Source: Phlebiopsis flavidoalba
Lineage: Eukaryota > Basidiomycota > Agaricomycetes > Polyporales > Phanerochaetaceae
Direction of reading: 5' to 3'
Assembly: GCA_035772785.1 (NCBI GenBank)
Contig: JAOCPU010000034.1
Span: 248,001-312,000, forward strand
Length of the DNA stretch: 64,000 bases
Made by a program: the position numbers and the translations under genes
Shown: piece by piece, positions 1 to 11,367 of the stretch
How positions within the stretch are numbered: position 1 is the stretch's first letter
Layout of the letters: each line of letters begins with the position of its first letter
Notes under the pieces: generated by a model
Databases searched by the model: none
Told to the model about the DNA's origin: nothing
What the model saw: only the letters and a program-made list of their open reading frames with translations

Positions 1-1106
1 ACCGCGTACGGCCAGGACCAACGTACGCTCTCTACTTCGAAGTTTAAGCAATCTGATCTACTGAGATTAGCACAAAAACCTCGATACGTTGCTCGTATCG
101 ACACAACGCGACTTACATGAATTGACCTCTTGAACGGCTGCAGCAAATCAGCTGTTCCGCTGGTATCGCCATTGCAGGGGGTCGTGAAGATGCAAACACG
201 TGCATGCAATATTTATCAAATCCGTAGGGTGAAAGGCGCTCACTGGTCGTACATGGGACCAAGGTGGAGCCCCTAAGCATGCTACGGACACAACACACGC
301 ACACGCGGAACAGCTAGCAAGAACCACCCGTCTGTCACCCCCGCTCCTTGACGCCGCCATGGAATACCAAGCTTAAGTCTCGAAGGCGCTCACCGACAAC
401 TACACGCCAGCCGTGCAGCTCTGTGCCTTCCAAATGATTCAAACCCAACTCGGTTTACTCTCGCTCGTAACATAGTGTGGAGAAATGACAACCGCGATAC
501 CGAGGTTTGTAATCGCGCAGTTTGACTCATCGCACTATCGCATATCTTTATTCACAAAACCGGAGGTACCCAAAATATGTAGTTCTACCCACCGCATAAT
601 AGATTCGGCTGCCCTCGGTCATGAGCCGCGAATGTTTTCCGGAACACAGAAAACAAAAAATAAAGAAACACGGTCTTCGAGCTCGACTTGGTTCCAATGT
701 GGCTGGTTCAATGACAGCACAGTGTAACCCAATGTCAATCTAGGGGATGGATTAAGTGAAATGAAGATCCGATCATGATAAATGAAAGAGAAGAGAGAAC
801 ATCCCTCACAATGAACCACAAGGGATGAGAAAAAAGACATGTCGATCTAGTGTCCCAAGCGGTCAACAAAAAGGCTCATCTCAAGCATCTTAGGCACAAT
901 CGAACAAGGAGCAGTCACCCCCAGCGGGCCAACAACCACCGTATAGCATGGAGTAATAGCTCACACCAATCGTTGTCCAGCGTAGTGCAACAGACGAGCA
1001 CAGAGCGATCATATTTTGCCAGCCGGAGGGGTATTTCGGGCTTCGGAGGAGCGATTTGTCTTGGGTATCGCTGTCTGAGTCGTGCATTTTTGTAGATGAT
1101 GCGCCT
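1..1106. other. no supported gene
   Basis: Only short open frames on both strands, none with a recognisable motif or an intron-joined continuation. The right end includes the 3' flank of the Rai1-like gene on the minus strand. Confidence 0.5.
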
Positions 1107-2667
1107 CTAAGCAAGTCTGACTTGAGGCTCGTCGAAATATTCTCTGGGCAAGAATCCGACACGGTCTTCTTGAGCTTGAACCGCTCAACGCCGCGCGATT
1201 CCAGACGCGACTAAACGACTCCATCGTCTGGACAAAAATCTAACTCTCCAGACAGCTAATCTCGTCCGCTGCGGGTGCCATTCAGTTTGTGCTCTTGAGG
1301 AACACCAAATGCCAGGAAGCGATCGCCCCAGGCAAGGCAGATAGACGGGTCCCATGCGTTGGGTTTAATACGCGCGTACGAGGCGCGGAAATCTCTATCG
1401 TCCTGAATGACTGTGTAGTTGTGACTTGCCCTTGTCGGGGTGCGGAACCAACGATGACTTCTATGCGCTGACGTTGAGAAACCAAAAAATGTGATCAATA
1501 ATTGTTCTGTCTTACAGGGACTCCCAGCACCCAAAAAACGACTGGAAGTAGAATTTACAGCAGCTTCCTGGAAGTCTCATGAGGATCGTGTGTGAAAGAC
1601 GGTGTCGTGTCTTACTTCTCGTAAACTTGACTTCGTCATGGGGGCCGCGTATGTTCAACGAGGTCTTCAACTCGACATAGCGATAGGTTTGGTTCTCCCT
1701 GAAACTTGTCTGTGTCGCTGTTAGTTCAATTGCAGACTGTAAATGGATTTCTTGAACTGCATACCTCTGACCAGCCAGTCTACCTACCTCCTCCTATGAC
1801 CATTCTCTGGGTTGTTGCCCGAGTTTCGTCTTTACGACCGCGTCACCACACACTGAACGTTGGTATCGACATCACCCTCCCCCAACCCTGAGGGTGAGCA
1901 GGCCGCGTTAGGACTTTTCCGTTGACCGACGGGGAGCGGCAGAGGTGCAATAAGACTCGCAAAGAATATCCGTAGTAGCTTTGGAGTCGATGATGAGGAG
2001 TCATGTTTTCTCTGATATCGCATGAGTAAGCGTAGGCAGAAGTGATCGTATGGCACACTCACTTCTCTCTGAGCCGCTCTTCTGTCAGATGCTCTTCAAA
2101 GTACAAGGTACCGTTGACAAGCATGACATTCAACTCCCATGCATCACGATCTTCATATGGTGCAGTCAGTATTCTCAACTCACAGCAAATCAAGGATTAG
2201 CAAGGTTATGACATGAAAGCTGTCCATCCACTCACTTGGTTATGACGCCTCGCCATGAAACCACGCTGATGTCTTTGAGCCATGACGAACTATCACCTCC
2301 AGCACCGTCCAGTTTCGCCCGCCGGTATTTTGATACAGCATGCAAAAGTCCATCCAATCGCCCCCTCTCCTCAGGTCTTTTGATCCATCGCTCGTATCCA
2401 TACCGTAATTGGCACGCGATGGTGGCCCGACATAGTATCGTAGGGCAGAGTCTTGTATACTCAAGAACCCGCTGAGGCGTGTAAGAAAACGTAAGAAGCG
2501 TGCTCGGTTGCTGAAACGGAACAGGTTCGATGCTCTTGTGCTTCGATGGGGTATGAAAGTCGGTGACTCTCTCCGGAGTCGTCTAAATGATCCACTTTGG
2601 GCCTAATTCGCTCGCCACCCTCCGAGGCATTTTCCACTTCTGATATTGACCTCTTTCTAGATTCCAT
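1107..2667 (-). CDS. rai1: Rai1/DXO family decapping nuclease
   Basis: Rai1/DXO proteins remove incomplete or non-canonical 5' caps from RNA and, in yeast, partner the nuclear exonuclease Rat1. Reading from an ATG at 2667, the N-terminus is basic (MESRKRSISEV). The family block ALRYYVGPP lies near 2440-2410, followed by a WTVLEVI-like stretch. WELNVMLVNGTLYFEEHL is near 2150-2080, then YYGYS with FESYCTSAAPRR, where the family Glu sits. The metal-binding YVELKTSLNIRGPHD block is near 1690-1630, VGFRTPTR and AWDPSICLAWGDRFLAFL are near 1460-1300, and EDRVGFLPREYF closes the protein before the stop at 1107. The pieces fall in different frames, so several introns (for example a GTGAGT donor near 2060) and several 1-2 base indels must be crossed. 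The GGEVD motif region near 1810 is scrambled by such indels. Family assignment is firm; exon ends are not. Confidence 0.85.
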
Positions 2668-3381
2668 AGATGCGCATACGAGAAATGGATGGGTCGAAGG
2701 AGTACCGGGGTTGATATCCTTGTCGAAATGGCGAAGGGGGATGAGGGAAAGTGGGCGGGCGCTACTAATTGCTGCGTGATTCGGCGTTCTAACTATGATC
2801 CCATCACTCTGATGCGCTTGATGCACGTTATAAACACTCTGATATTCGACCTGTCATGGAAACTCTCCTCTCCATGTTTTCTCTTGCCAGTCTTTGACGG
2901 CTTTTAAGCTCGCAAGCTCACTCTCAAGTCTCCTACGGACTGGTGCTGACTGTTGTACTGGTAGCTGTTGTGAGTCGGATTTGCATCTTGCTCCCGAAAT
3001 CATGCACACGAGCTCTAGTCGGGGAGGTTCAAGTCGCATGAATACTAAAGTAATATTCTGTCTCGAAAGGGGGCTTGTCTACAAAATGGTCCTCTGGCCA
3101 TTCTATATCATTCAACAATAGAGAGGTCCGGCTTACGTCATTGCGATCCAGCGACTCGCCAGCCCTTCAAATGAAGCGCGGGCCTAAGTATGTGCTGACG
3201 ACTGTATGCGACTCTGGAACAGCTTGTGTGCCACACGTGGCGTCTTTGCGATAGAGTTTGTGTCACTGTCTGCACGGCGCGATTCGAAAGGACAACGCGA
3301 TTTCCACGTGTTCCGAGAGGCTTGAAAAGCCACGGAATGTCAAGGTGAGTGCTATTCTTTACCAAGACTTGCATGCATATA
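2668..3381. other. intergenic region
   Basis: This lies between the divergent Rai1-like gene (minus) and GTPase A (plus). A minus frame at 2854-3039 has a mildly coiled-coil-like, charged end but no partner exons. Nothing else is supported. Confidence 0.4.
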
Positions 3382-4700
3382 ATGGGCCGCACAGTCACTC
3401 AGCGACGACGAAGTTTTCATTGTGTAAGCCCTTGATCCTGTCATTAACAGCAATTGATAACCACAGACTCCTGCAGGGTTCTTGGTCGCGCAGGCTCAGG
3501 GAAATCAAGTGTAGTCCAGTTTACTTGAGACTTAATTCAAGCTGATCCAATTTCGTAGTTTGTCAACCAAGCTGGTGGCGACCAGATGGTTATCAATCAC
3601 AGTCTATCGTCTTGCACCTCTGGTGTCGCCTGCTCCACTCCCGTTGAGATGTTTGGGAAAACGGGTGGTTCTACTCGACGCACCTGGCTTTGACAATGCT
3701 GGGTTATCTGACTTGGACGTGCTGAAGACCATTACTCTCTATCTCACCGCAAACGTACACGTCGTTTTCTCACACTCCCGCATATTTCCACGCTCATAAT
3801 CCTGCGTTAGATACGAGAGGGGGTATCGATTACATGGAGTTGTTTATCTTCATCCCATCACCGACGTCCGAGCCGGGGCAACGACTCATCGACATCTCGG
3901 TTTGCTTCAACGCTTGTGCGGCACCAGTGCAATGCGCAATATAATCGTCGCGACGTCTATGTGGGATCAACTGCAGGCGTCGAGCTTTGACAAGGGCTCC
4001 GCCCGTGAACAAAGAGCTCAACTCTTCTCCTGCGCTGTTCAAATCTATCCTCGATCACGGTGGGCGATTCAGTCGTTATCACAACACGCGAAGCTCCGCC
4101 AGGGACATCATCTCCATGTTCATTCACATGCCACCCCACGACCCTTCGCGTCCAGGCAGAGCTAGTTGATCAACGCAGACACTTTCTCAATACCTCCGTC
4201 GTGGAGTTCGCATTCGGCAGCCTGGTGGAAGGGTGGGCAGCCGAGTATGTGAATGTGAGAGCGGAGATGCAGCAAGAGGGAGAAGGTCATGCTCAATTGC
4301 AAAAGCTTGGGCACGAGCTCGAAGAGAAACTTCTCGCCATTCGTGACGACATGAGACGGGTCGGAGATGAATGGGCCACGGAGAAGGCAAGGGTGGAGTC
4401 AACGATAAGGTGCCTCGAGGAGGCGTCGCTCTGTACAGGGTCCTCGGACTCAATGAACGGTTGTTGGAGCGGTTATCCGATCAACTCAGGCTCTACGACT
4501 GCCAGTCGTCGATGAAGTGTGAGATGCTCGCATCTCAAGTTAGGGAGCTAATTAAGTGGGATAAAAGGACCGATCCTGCTTATGGCAAGTTCGTGGCATG
4601 TGGGCTAGCATGTGTGCTGGACATTGTGTTGGTAGTCGTTACCGGCGGTGCCGTCCCTCCTGTCCTCTCAAGTATCGTACGCACATGCTTTTCTTCTTAG
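3382..4700 (+). CDS. AIG1-like P-loop GTPase A, C-terminal membrane segment
   Basis: The protein belongs to the fungal family of single-domain GTPases related to AIG1/GIMAP and septin-like TRAFAC proteins. Exon 1 ends with DDEVFIV. A 53-bp intron (3424-3476) follows, then the P-loop VLGRAGSGKSS. A 48-bp intron (3511-3558) starts directly after the P-loop. The next exon begins FVNQAGGD and reaches G3, VVLLDAPGFDN (about 3664-3700). After an intron near 3755-3805 comes RLHGVVYLHPITDVRAG, then VATSMWDQ at the G4 position. The C-terminal half is a charged coiled coil (about 4230-4420). It ends with a hydrophobic stretch, FVACGLACVLDIVLVVVTGG (about 4590-4650), likely a membrane anchor, which B, C and D lack. 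A frame jump occurs near 4410. The start codon is tentative because an indel seems to separate the ATG at 3382 from the DDE frame. It heads a tandem array with B and C. Confidence 0.7.
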
Positions 4701-5468
4701 TCGTTCGAGATGATTGAATATACTCTGTTGTAGCCAAGCGAATCCATCGTTCTCATCAGATCTGTCTTTATACCGGGAGAGCCGCATTATACTCGCCCGC
4801 AGCGCTGTCACGGTCTCACGGATCCTGGCTTAATATGCCCATAGCCCAGCAGCGTGTACCAAATGAGTAATGCCGTTACTGGAGCGGCCACCTACACGCG
4901 TATACGACACATTCAGGATTAAGATCTCCATAAAGGGGGCCTTCAGCACGATGAGGCTCGCCCCCTTAATGGTCACTGCAAGTTGAGCCCTGACTGAGAT
5001 TCACCTCGCCTCTCCTGTCCGTCCGCTTACAATTCCTGCGTGTCAGGACGCTTGCCTTATAGGTCGCACAGCTTTGTGCTCAGAGACATTTGCAACGGGT
5101 CGGGTACGACTTCTTAGGTGCGTACACCCTGATATCTTACCAAGGGTTCATTTCGTTTTACTCGATTGAGACAGACCGTAGCATTCTTTTCTACGCATTG
5201 TACGCACTGAAGCAACCAGAAGACACTTCAGATCGTGATTAAAGCAAAGAATGGTGTGCTGGTCCTCAGAATCCAGAGTTTGAGTCGCGACTTACGTTTC
5301 TTCTCGCAGGTACGCAGGCGTTCTTTGTATGAGGATCAACTCTGATGGACACGCTCATTCGTCATTAAGCCGAAGGCTAAAGTGGTAAACGACCACCTCA
5401 CCATGCAGTTAGGCCACATACTCAACAGCTGCTTCGCCTTACTCGAGATATCGCCGCAGAAGGACCCC
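4701..5468. other. intergenic region with a GC-rich hairpin
   Basis: No gene seen. An inverted repeat (arms 4931-4940 and 4960-4969, 9 of 10 bases pairing, 19-base loop) lies between GTPases A and B. It could form a stable stem in the 3' flank of gene A; no function is shown. Confidence 0.4.
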
Positions 5469-6713
5469 ATGCCTGATGACGAGATTCTTATCGCGTAAGT
5501 AAGAATCAAATTCTTCGCCGTTCCTGCCTCATCATACACCTCAGTGTTATGGGTCAGACGGGGTCTGGGAAATCAACGGTATATCTGCTCTCTGGTAAAA
5601 AGTACCGCCCTGACCGAATTGCAGTTCATCAACCTCGCCAGCGGGTCGGACCTTCCCGTAGGACACAGCCTTGCGTCCTGCACGGACAAGGTGCAGCTGG
5701 CGGCTCCGTTCCAACTAGGAGGTCGCACCGTCACCTTGATTGATACCCATGGATTCGACGACTCGAACCTCTCGGACGTTGATATACTTAAGATGAATTG
5801 CAGGCTTCCTGCAAGTAACGTATGTCTCTTATATTGAGCCCAAGCCTGCGCGTTGTTGATCACTCTGCACAGATACCAGGAAAAGAAGACCCTTAGCGGA
5901 CTCATCTACATGTCATCCCATTACCGACACTCGCATCGGACGCAAGTCGAAGTACAACTTGCGTATGTTCAAGAATCTCTGTGGCGACGAGCAACTCAAG
6001 AACGTCGTGGTTGCCACTACGATGTGGAACTCGATCCGCGAGGATGGTTCGGACAGCGCCGTCTCCAGGAGCTCCGGAGCACCGACGAGTTCGAGTTTCG
6101 CTCCGTGGAAGTCGTGTGGAGGCCGGATTGCAAATATGACAATAACAAGGAGGCGGCGCTGGCGATCCTGGAGCGACTGTGTTGCCGAACGAGAAGCTAC
6201 CCCTCCGTATACAAGACGAGCTCGTAACAAAAACACATGGACATCTCAAACACGGGAGCGGGTAGAGAGCTGCAGTACGGGCTACAAGAGCTACAGGCGA
6301 AAGCACACCGAGGAGCTTAAGAGGATTAAGGCAGAAATGCGGGAGGCGCTGGCCCAGAAAGACGAAGAAAATGGCGAAGGCCATCGAAGTCGAGCGGCTT
6401 AAGCTCGAGGCTAAGCTTGCTAACGTAGTAGAGGACAAGAACCGCCTCTCGTCCGATTACATGCGGGACCTAGAGAAGGTGCACGCACAGCTGCAGAACG
6501 TCCGGGGCGCAGATCGTCGCGGAGCAGAATCGATTCTTAGAGCGGGAGCGGGAGCTGAAGAAACAGATCGAGACGATTCAGAGGGAGCAGGGGGCGAACA
6601 TCGAACGATTACAAAGGCAGCTGGATGACCTCCAGAGAAAAAAGAACGGCTCGAATGGTCTGATGGGCAAGCTAAAGAAACGGTTTACTCGTGTTCCTCA
6701 GAATGATAGATAG
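5469..6713 (+). CDS. AIG1-like P-loop GTPase B, coiled-coil tail
   Basis: Paralogue of GTPase A in the same tandem array. The start was chosen at 5469 because MPDDEILIA joins across an intron (5495-5544) to VMGQTGSGKST, the P-loop. A second intron (5579-5624) starts right after the P-loop codons, exactly as in A, C and D. The next exon reads FINLASGSDLPVGHSLASCT and reaches G3 LIDTHGFDD (about 5738-5764), with His where the family normally has Pro. After a further intron (about 5819-5870) come YQEKKTLSGLIYM, LRMFKNLCGDEQLKNVVV and ATTMWNS at the G4 position (about 6018). The remainder is Lys/Glu/Arg-rich coiled coil, ending MGKLKKRFTRVPQNDR before TAG at 6711. An extra A near 5794 and more indels near 6060-6140 break the frame. 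Function is unknown. A nucleotide-switch role is inferred from the G motifs. Confidence 0.75.
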
Positions 6714-7419
6714 GTGCTCCCATACTCGGGCGTGAAACGTGTTGATCGCATGTATGTGCGCCTGTGTAATGATTCAGGCAGTGTACATGTAATTGCAGTG
6801 ATCGTAGTCTCGTAGCCTCATTGTGTATTAAGTTTTGACACATGCAACTATCGCTGATGTTGTGCTCGTAGGGTGCTCCCCGGCATTCGCTTGACGTGGC
6901 GGCTCGCATACATCGTGAACGGAGATTAGGTCACGACGTAACCGCGTGGCATGGTTCCGCAGAAGACACTCCCTTACCCCCTTCTTTCCAAGCGATAGTA
7001 TGGGAATCCATAAGGCGAATTTCGGCGACATGTGCTCATGGCTCTTGAAATGCACGAGAAGAAATCATTCATCGGACTCTTTCGAAACTCAGACGGCGCA
7101 GAGGGAATCGCTCCGGGACACGGCGAAGTCATGATTAGTTATATAAAGGATTTGAGTCTGATCCTCGTGTTTGTCATGTAATACATACATGTGTGTGGGT
7201 GTCGGAGGCTATCGCAAACAGGCAAAGTTTCCGAAGGTTTCCGTGTACAAAGAGCCTGCGATGTGACCTCGCGGCGCTTTCACGCAAACCTCCTCGCCAT
7301 CGTCAACGGATTTCCACTCCGACTTGGTCGTTATCAAACGTAACCACTAGTCTTCCAGGATCTAGGTCGTATGGTGCTCACAGAGCCAACCCCGACCGTA
7401 GAGCCTAAGTCTGGGAAGA
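6714..7419. other. intergenic region
   Basis: Spacer between GTPases B and C. Short frames only and no repeat or RNA gene recognised. It presumably holds the terminator of B and the promoter of C, but no element is clear. Confidence 0.4.
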
Positions 7420-8641
7420 ATGGGTTCGAAAAAGAAGAAAAATGAAAAGAAGGGAGCGGGAAATCCCAAAAACAGGAGTAAGGAGCCGGATGTCAGAGTT
7501 CTGTGAGCGACAATGAAATTTTCTACTCATGCACAAAATTTGACGTCGAGTATAGCGTGTTAGGATTATCTGGTACTGGAAAATCAAACGTAAGCTCGAC
7601 GCTCATTCAGACGGAACTACTGGGCCACTCACAGCTGTGAAGTTTTTATAAATCAAACGAGTGCTCAAAGCTTGCCGTGAGCGATGGGCTGAAATCTTGC
7701 ACTGCAAAAGTCCAGGAGTCGGAACCGTTTGAATTCGAGAATCACTTTGGTGACGCTGGTCGACACCCCCGGCTTCGACGATACGACCGTGCCGAACACC
7801 GACATTCTGCAAATGATCGCGGACTATTTGGCTGATTTGTGAGCCCTATTCAACTCTCAGAAGTCAGCGCACTAACAATGGAAAAAATCAGACATAAGAA
7901 AAAGATCAAAACCGCTCAACGGAATCATCTACATGCATCGTATTTCCGACGTGCGTGTCGGAGGCACCTCCAACCGCAGCCTCAAGATGCTCCTCGCGCT
8001 GGCTGGCCAGAACGCATACAGCTCTGTAGCATTTACCACGACGATGTGGGACACCGTGCCCGCGAACACCGCCGAGGCGCGGGCTCGCAGAGCTGCGCAC
8101 CCACGAGCATATCCGCGCCTATCCTCAGCACACGGCGGCAACGCATCGAGAAGCACGCCAACACCCCCGATTCGGCACAACGCATCCTCCGCGCGTTTCC
8201 TCGGTGCGCGCGCGCGCGCGCCGACGCTGCAGATCAGCAGGAGCTCGCGGGCGGGAAGAAGGGGATACTGCTCACCGCTGCCGGGCGGGAGCTCGACCAG
8301 GAGCTGGCGGCGGAGGAAGAAAAGTTCCGGCGGAGCAGCTTGCGGACTTGCAGAATGAGCGCGCCGGTGCCGCGCCGGCGAACGTGAGAGGCAGGGGCGG
8401 TGAGCTGGCGGAGGCGACGCGCGAGATCGAGGCGGGAATTCGGGAAGCTGCAGCAGGAGAGGAAGCGGATGGCAAAAGGGCCAGGCGAAGGAGCTGGCGC
8501 GGGTGAAGAATGAGGTGCGACGGTGCCCAGCGCGAGCTTGCAAAGGTACAGAGAAGGAATTCTAAAGAGGAGAGAAAGACGAGGAAGTCAGGATCGTGGC
8601 TGAGTCGATTGTGCGGTCGCGGGGGGCGTGATATGGACTAA
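7420..8641 (+). CDS. AIG1-like P-loop GTPase C, Lys-rich start and coiled-coil tail
   Basis: Third tandem paralogue. The ATG at 7420 opens a strongly basic N-terminus (MGSKKKKNEKKGAGNPKNRS). The segment SVSDNEIFYS and the P-loop SVLGLSGTGKSN follow by about 7589. An intron (about 7590-7642) again begins directly after the P-loop. FINQTSAQ, SDGLKSCTAKVQESEPFEFE and G3 VTLVDTPGFDDT (about 7750-7785) come next, split by indels. After another intron (about 7840-7893) come LNGIIYMHRISDVRVGGTSN, SVAFTTTMWDTVPAN (G4 position, about 8040) and a Glu/Ala/Arg-rich coiled coil (8230-8520). The protein probably ends GSWLSRLCGRGGRDMD at TAA 8639. A GCGCGC tract near 8206-8220 and GC-rich sequence make this half especially prone to frame errors. 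Membership of the A/B/D family is clear; biochemical function is unknown. Confidence 0.7.
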
Positions 8642-9484
8642 TCTTTACGTGATCCCGAGCCCGCCTACGCCGAATGATGAGTCCACGGGACCTACAAAGG
8701 AAGGAAAGAGAATTAAATCGGCCTGTATTTAACGCTTAAGTTAAACAGTTGTACGTTAATTATAGTCTTTCGAATACTGATGGACGAGAAAGCCCCAGAG
8801 CGACGATGATGACCCAACACGTGATGTTGCGAGAATGCGCCAAAGCGAGGAGGAGGAACAACCATTGAAGATGTATCCGTTCGCACGTGCGTGGAAATCT
8901 AAGCAGGAGTGGGCGGACGTAGGAGTATTTTTGGCTACTGCTCTCTGATATGGAGGGGCGAAGGCGGCGAGGGTGGCATGGCAATAATGTTAGATACGTG
9001 GGAGCCGAGGGTGAGGGTGCCAGTGTAATGAGTGTGATGAGAGATCGTGGCTAACCATGGCGCACGTGGAGCGGCCCGAAGAAACAGCGCTGGCGACGGG
9101 TGAGGTCGAGGCAGACATTTGACATACACATGAAACAAGGTTTTTGCGAAAAGAAGAAATGACAGCTAGAGGATGAAATAGTCTTTGAGAAATAACTTTC
9201 AGGTGCGTAGTAATAAGCAGGTACCCGCCGGATAAACGAACAACGAGACTTTACACACGGCTGTATGAGATATAATGGGACTGTCCCAATCATTTTTAGC
9301 TCGCTAGCCGCAAAACTGTTTGCATCACTACAACGCACTTGCGATGATGTCAGACAAACGCTCACACACTGTGGCCTCTGATCACGGTGGCGAAACCATC
9401 GTTCCCACGCCACGAAGGCGACCCGTGGGAACCAAAGACTTAGGTTGCCGGGCCTCGAGGATCTGATGACCGGGCCCTGCGCGC
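8642..9484. other. intergenic region
   Basis: No gene supported. A minus-strand open frame covers part of it but has no recognisable content and no splice partners. Confidence 0.35.
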
Positions 9485-9485
9485 C

Positions 9486-9493
9486 TATATAAA
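9486..9493 (+). promoter_or_regulatory. TATA box
   Basis: A perfect TATATAAA lies 84 bases upstream of the first ATG of the small Cys-rich frame at 9577. The spacing fits a core promoter. It could also serve transcription on the other strand because the core is palindromic. Confidence 0.4.
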
Positions 9494-9576
9494 TGCCGGG
9501 ACTGCACGATGACAGCGCAAGATTTCCATGATTTGCAGCAGTGCAGGAGACGCTGCTATGCAAAGGCGATCGATGG

Positions 9577-9726
9577 ATGGTGGACTGTGGAGGCTGTGGA
9601 GGCAAGTGTGCGCCGGGTTGCGGGGCAGGTACTGGCTTGAGGCGGTGTTGCTGCAGTGCGTGGCGTTTGTCGCTGCGGGGGCAGATGTCTGCGGACTCGC
9701 GTCGCGCGCCGTTGACATTCGAATAA
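9577..9726 (+). CDS. possible small Cys-rich (metallothionein-like) protein
   Basis: From the ATG at 9577 the frame reads MVDCGGCGGKCAPGC and soon after RRCCCSAW: seven Cys in the first 26 residues, with Gly/Lys spacers. Fungal copper metallothioneins are similarly tiny and Cys-rich with CxC or CxxC spacing, but this pattern matches no family I can name. The rest (to 9726) is Cys-poor. A TATA box lies upstream. The overlapping frame 9528-9749 is longer, so the Cys-rich reading may be chance in G-rich, TGT/TGC-rich DNA. Treat as a candidate only. Confidence 0.25.
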   Translation: MVDCGGCGGKCAPGCGAGTGLRRCCCSAWRLSLRGQMSADSRRAPLTFE

Positions 9727-9749
9727 TGTGCTGGATAGTAATAATTTGA

Positions 9750-11367
9750 TCTAGATCAGACAAGACACGGTTTTCAGGGACATGTGCAGCGGCAACTGAT
9801 GGAGTGGTGGCCCTACCCTCAATCAGCCAAGTTGTTGTGCTGGATCTCAACAGTGAAGGAAGGGCACCACGAGCGTCCGTACGCTCGACACATTACGAGC
9901 ACCTTGAGTGCTCCGAGATGTGCACAGCGAGTCGGTTGGCAGTAGTCGGGTATTTCGTGCATGAGCTCTAGCAGGGAATAACCCGTCTCCAGGAGCGTTT
10001 GCTTCTCGTGAAGGGAAGGGGTCGGCTTGAACTTCCATTCGAACGCAGTATACAATTGGATCCGTGATGCATATGGCGACCGTAAAGGTAATAGATCGGC
10101 CATTGAGCCTTTGAGGGACAAGAGGGCACGATAGTGTCAGTGTTGGCAAGAATCACATGTCGGCGATGCAAAGCGCGTGTGGCGGGGAGTGTTCCCGGGA
10201 CAAAGGGTCCTTGTGGGGAAGCCTCACCGAGTACAGAGACCGAGATAGCTGTCGATCGCAAGGATGAGATCCGCACATTCCGGCACCGCAAAACAACACG
10301 TCGTGCCCAGTAGAAACCGCAGAATGACAGCCACGACCCTCGGATGATGCGCAGGCCGACGTCGGGGCCGAAAACGTTGTTGGAGAGTGCGCGATCATTG
10401 CCTTTGCGATGCGGAGGCCGCGCAGTGCGGCGCACCAACGGCTTTGTGGCACGTGTACGAAAAGGGACGCTCCCTCCTGCTCTGCGCTCTCCTCACTGGC
10501 CCGCATGATGCTTTGCTCCTCCCAATTGTTTCACACCCTTTGGCGCGCCCACCGTCGATCCCCGAAGCCTCTGGCCTTCTCCAGGGTCGCCGCCGTACAC
10601 CCGCCCTGACCGTGTCCTTCTGCGCCTCGCGAACACCGAGCTCGACGGAAGCCAGAGTGGCTGTATGTTCGTGCATGAGGCCGTCGTCTGGATGTGTCGT
10701 CGTTCACGTAACCGGCGTCGCGGGCCCTGCCCCACACCACGCGCCCCGAAGCCTAAAAGTCTATTCGCCGCGCGCGCCCCCTGGCAGATATGACGACGCT
10801 GTCAGCAATTCGCCCGAGAAGAGGAAGCTGAGCACGACGCACCCACATATTTGACGACCCTGACCTAGCCACTTGCCCAGGTGGCTGCAAAGCTGACCAG
10901 TGTACAACTAGGACGCTAGTTACTCGCGAACACAATCGAGCCTCAGGTAGGTCGTGCGCACATCACAGGCCTTTGCTCCTTGACACTCGACCACTGCGAT
11001 CGCTCGCCGCCGCTCGACGCTCTCCCGTGCCGCACCGCTTTATGGCAAACCTTCTCTCGCCAGCACACCGCCTGCTTACGACACGGCACTGCTGGCACAC
11101 TCCTGTCCTAACCGGCGTCGACGCTGCGGAAGCTGATGGAGCGCGTCGCGATGTTGTGAACACGGCCAGATTTTTGCTCATTGCAGGCGAGACAAGCATA
11201 CAAGCACGATCGTCGCCAGACGGTGTGGGCAAGGAAAGAGGGATTTGAATAGCCGGCGGTCCGTTTTCTGGGAGACGTGGAAAGACCCGGAGCGCTGGCG
11301 ATGGCAATAGCCGCCCTGCTTCATAGACTGTATTGGATCCTGTAACAGGCTCAACATCTGCACGACC
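9750..11367. other. unresolved region
   Basis: Several medium-length frames on both strands overlap here (minus 9819-10121, minus 9968-10438, plus 10387-10854). None carries a motif I recognise or joins by plausible introns. The minus frame at 9819-10121, with a LLETGYSLLELMHEIPDYC stretch, looks most protein-like and may be a relic. The region 10950-11367 is probably the 5' flank of the next gene. Confidence 0.3.

Noticed and set aside
7929..8543. 204-residue minus-strand open frame
   Set aside because: It is antisense to GTPase C, whose motifs and intron positions are clear.
9051..9605. 184-residue minus-strand open frame
   Set aside because: No motif, no splice partners, and the TATA box reads more naturally for the plus strand. 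A frame of this length is expected by chance in 64 kb.
10387..10854. 155-residue plus open frame
   Set aside because: It overlaps three minus frames of similar quality, and its composition gives no family match.
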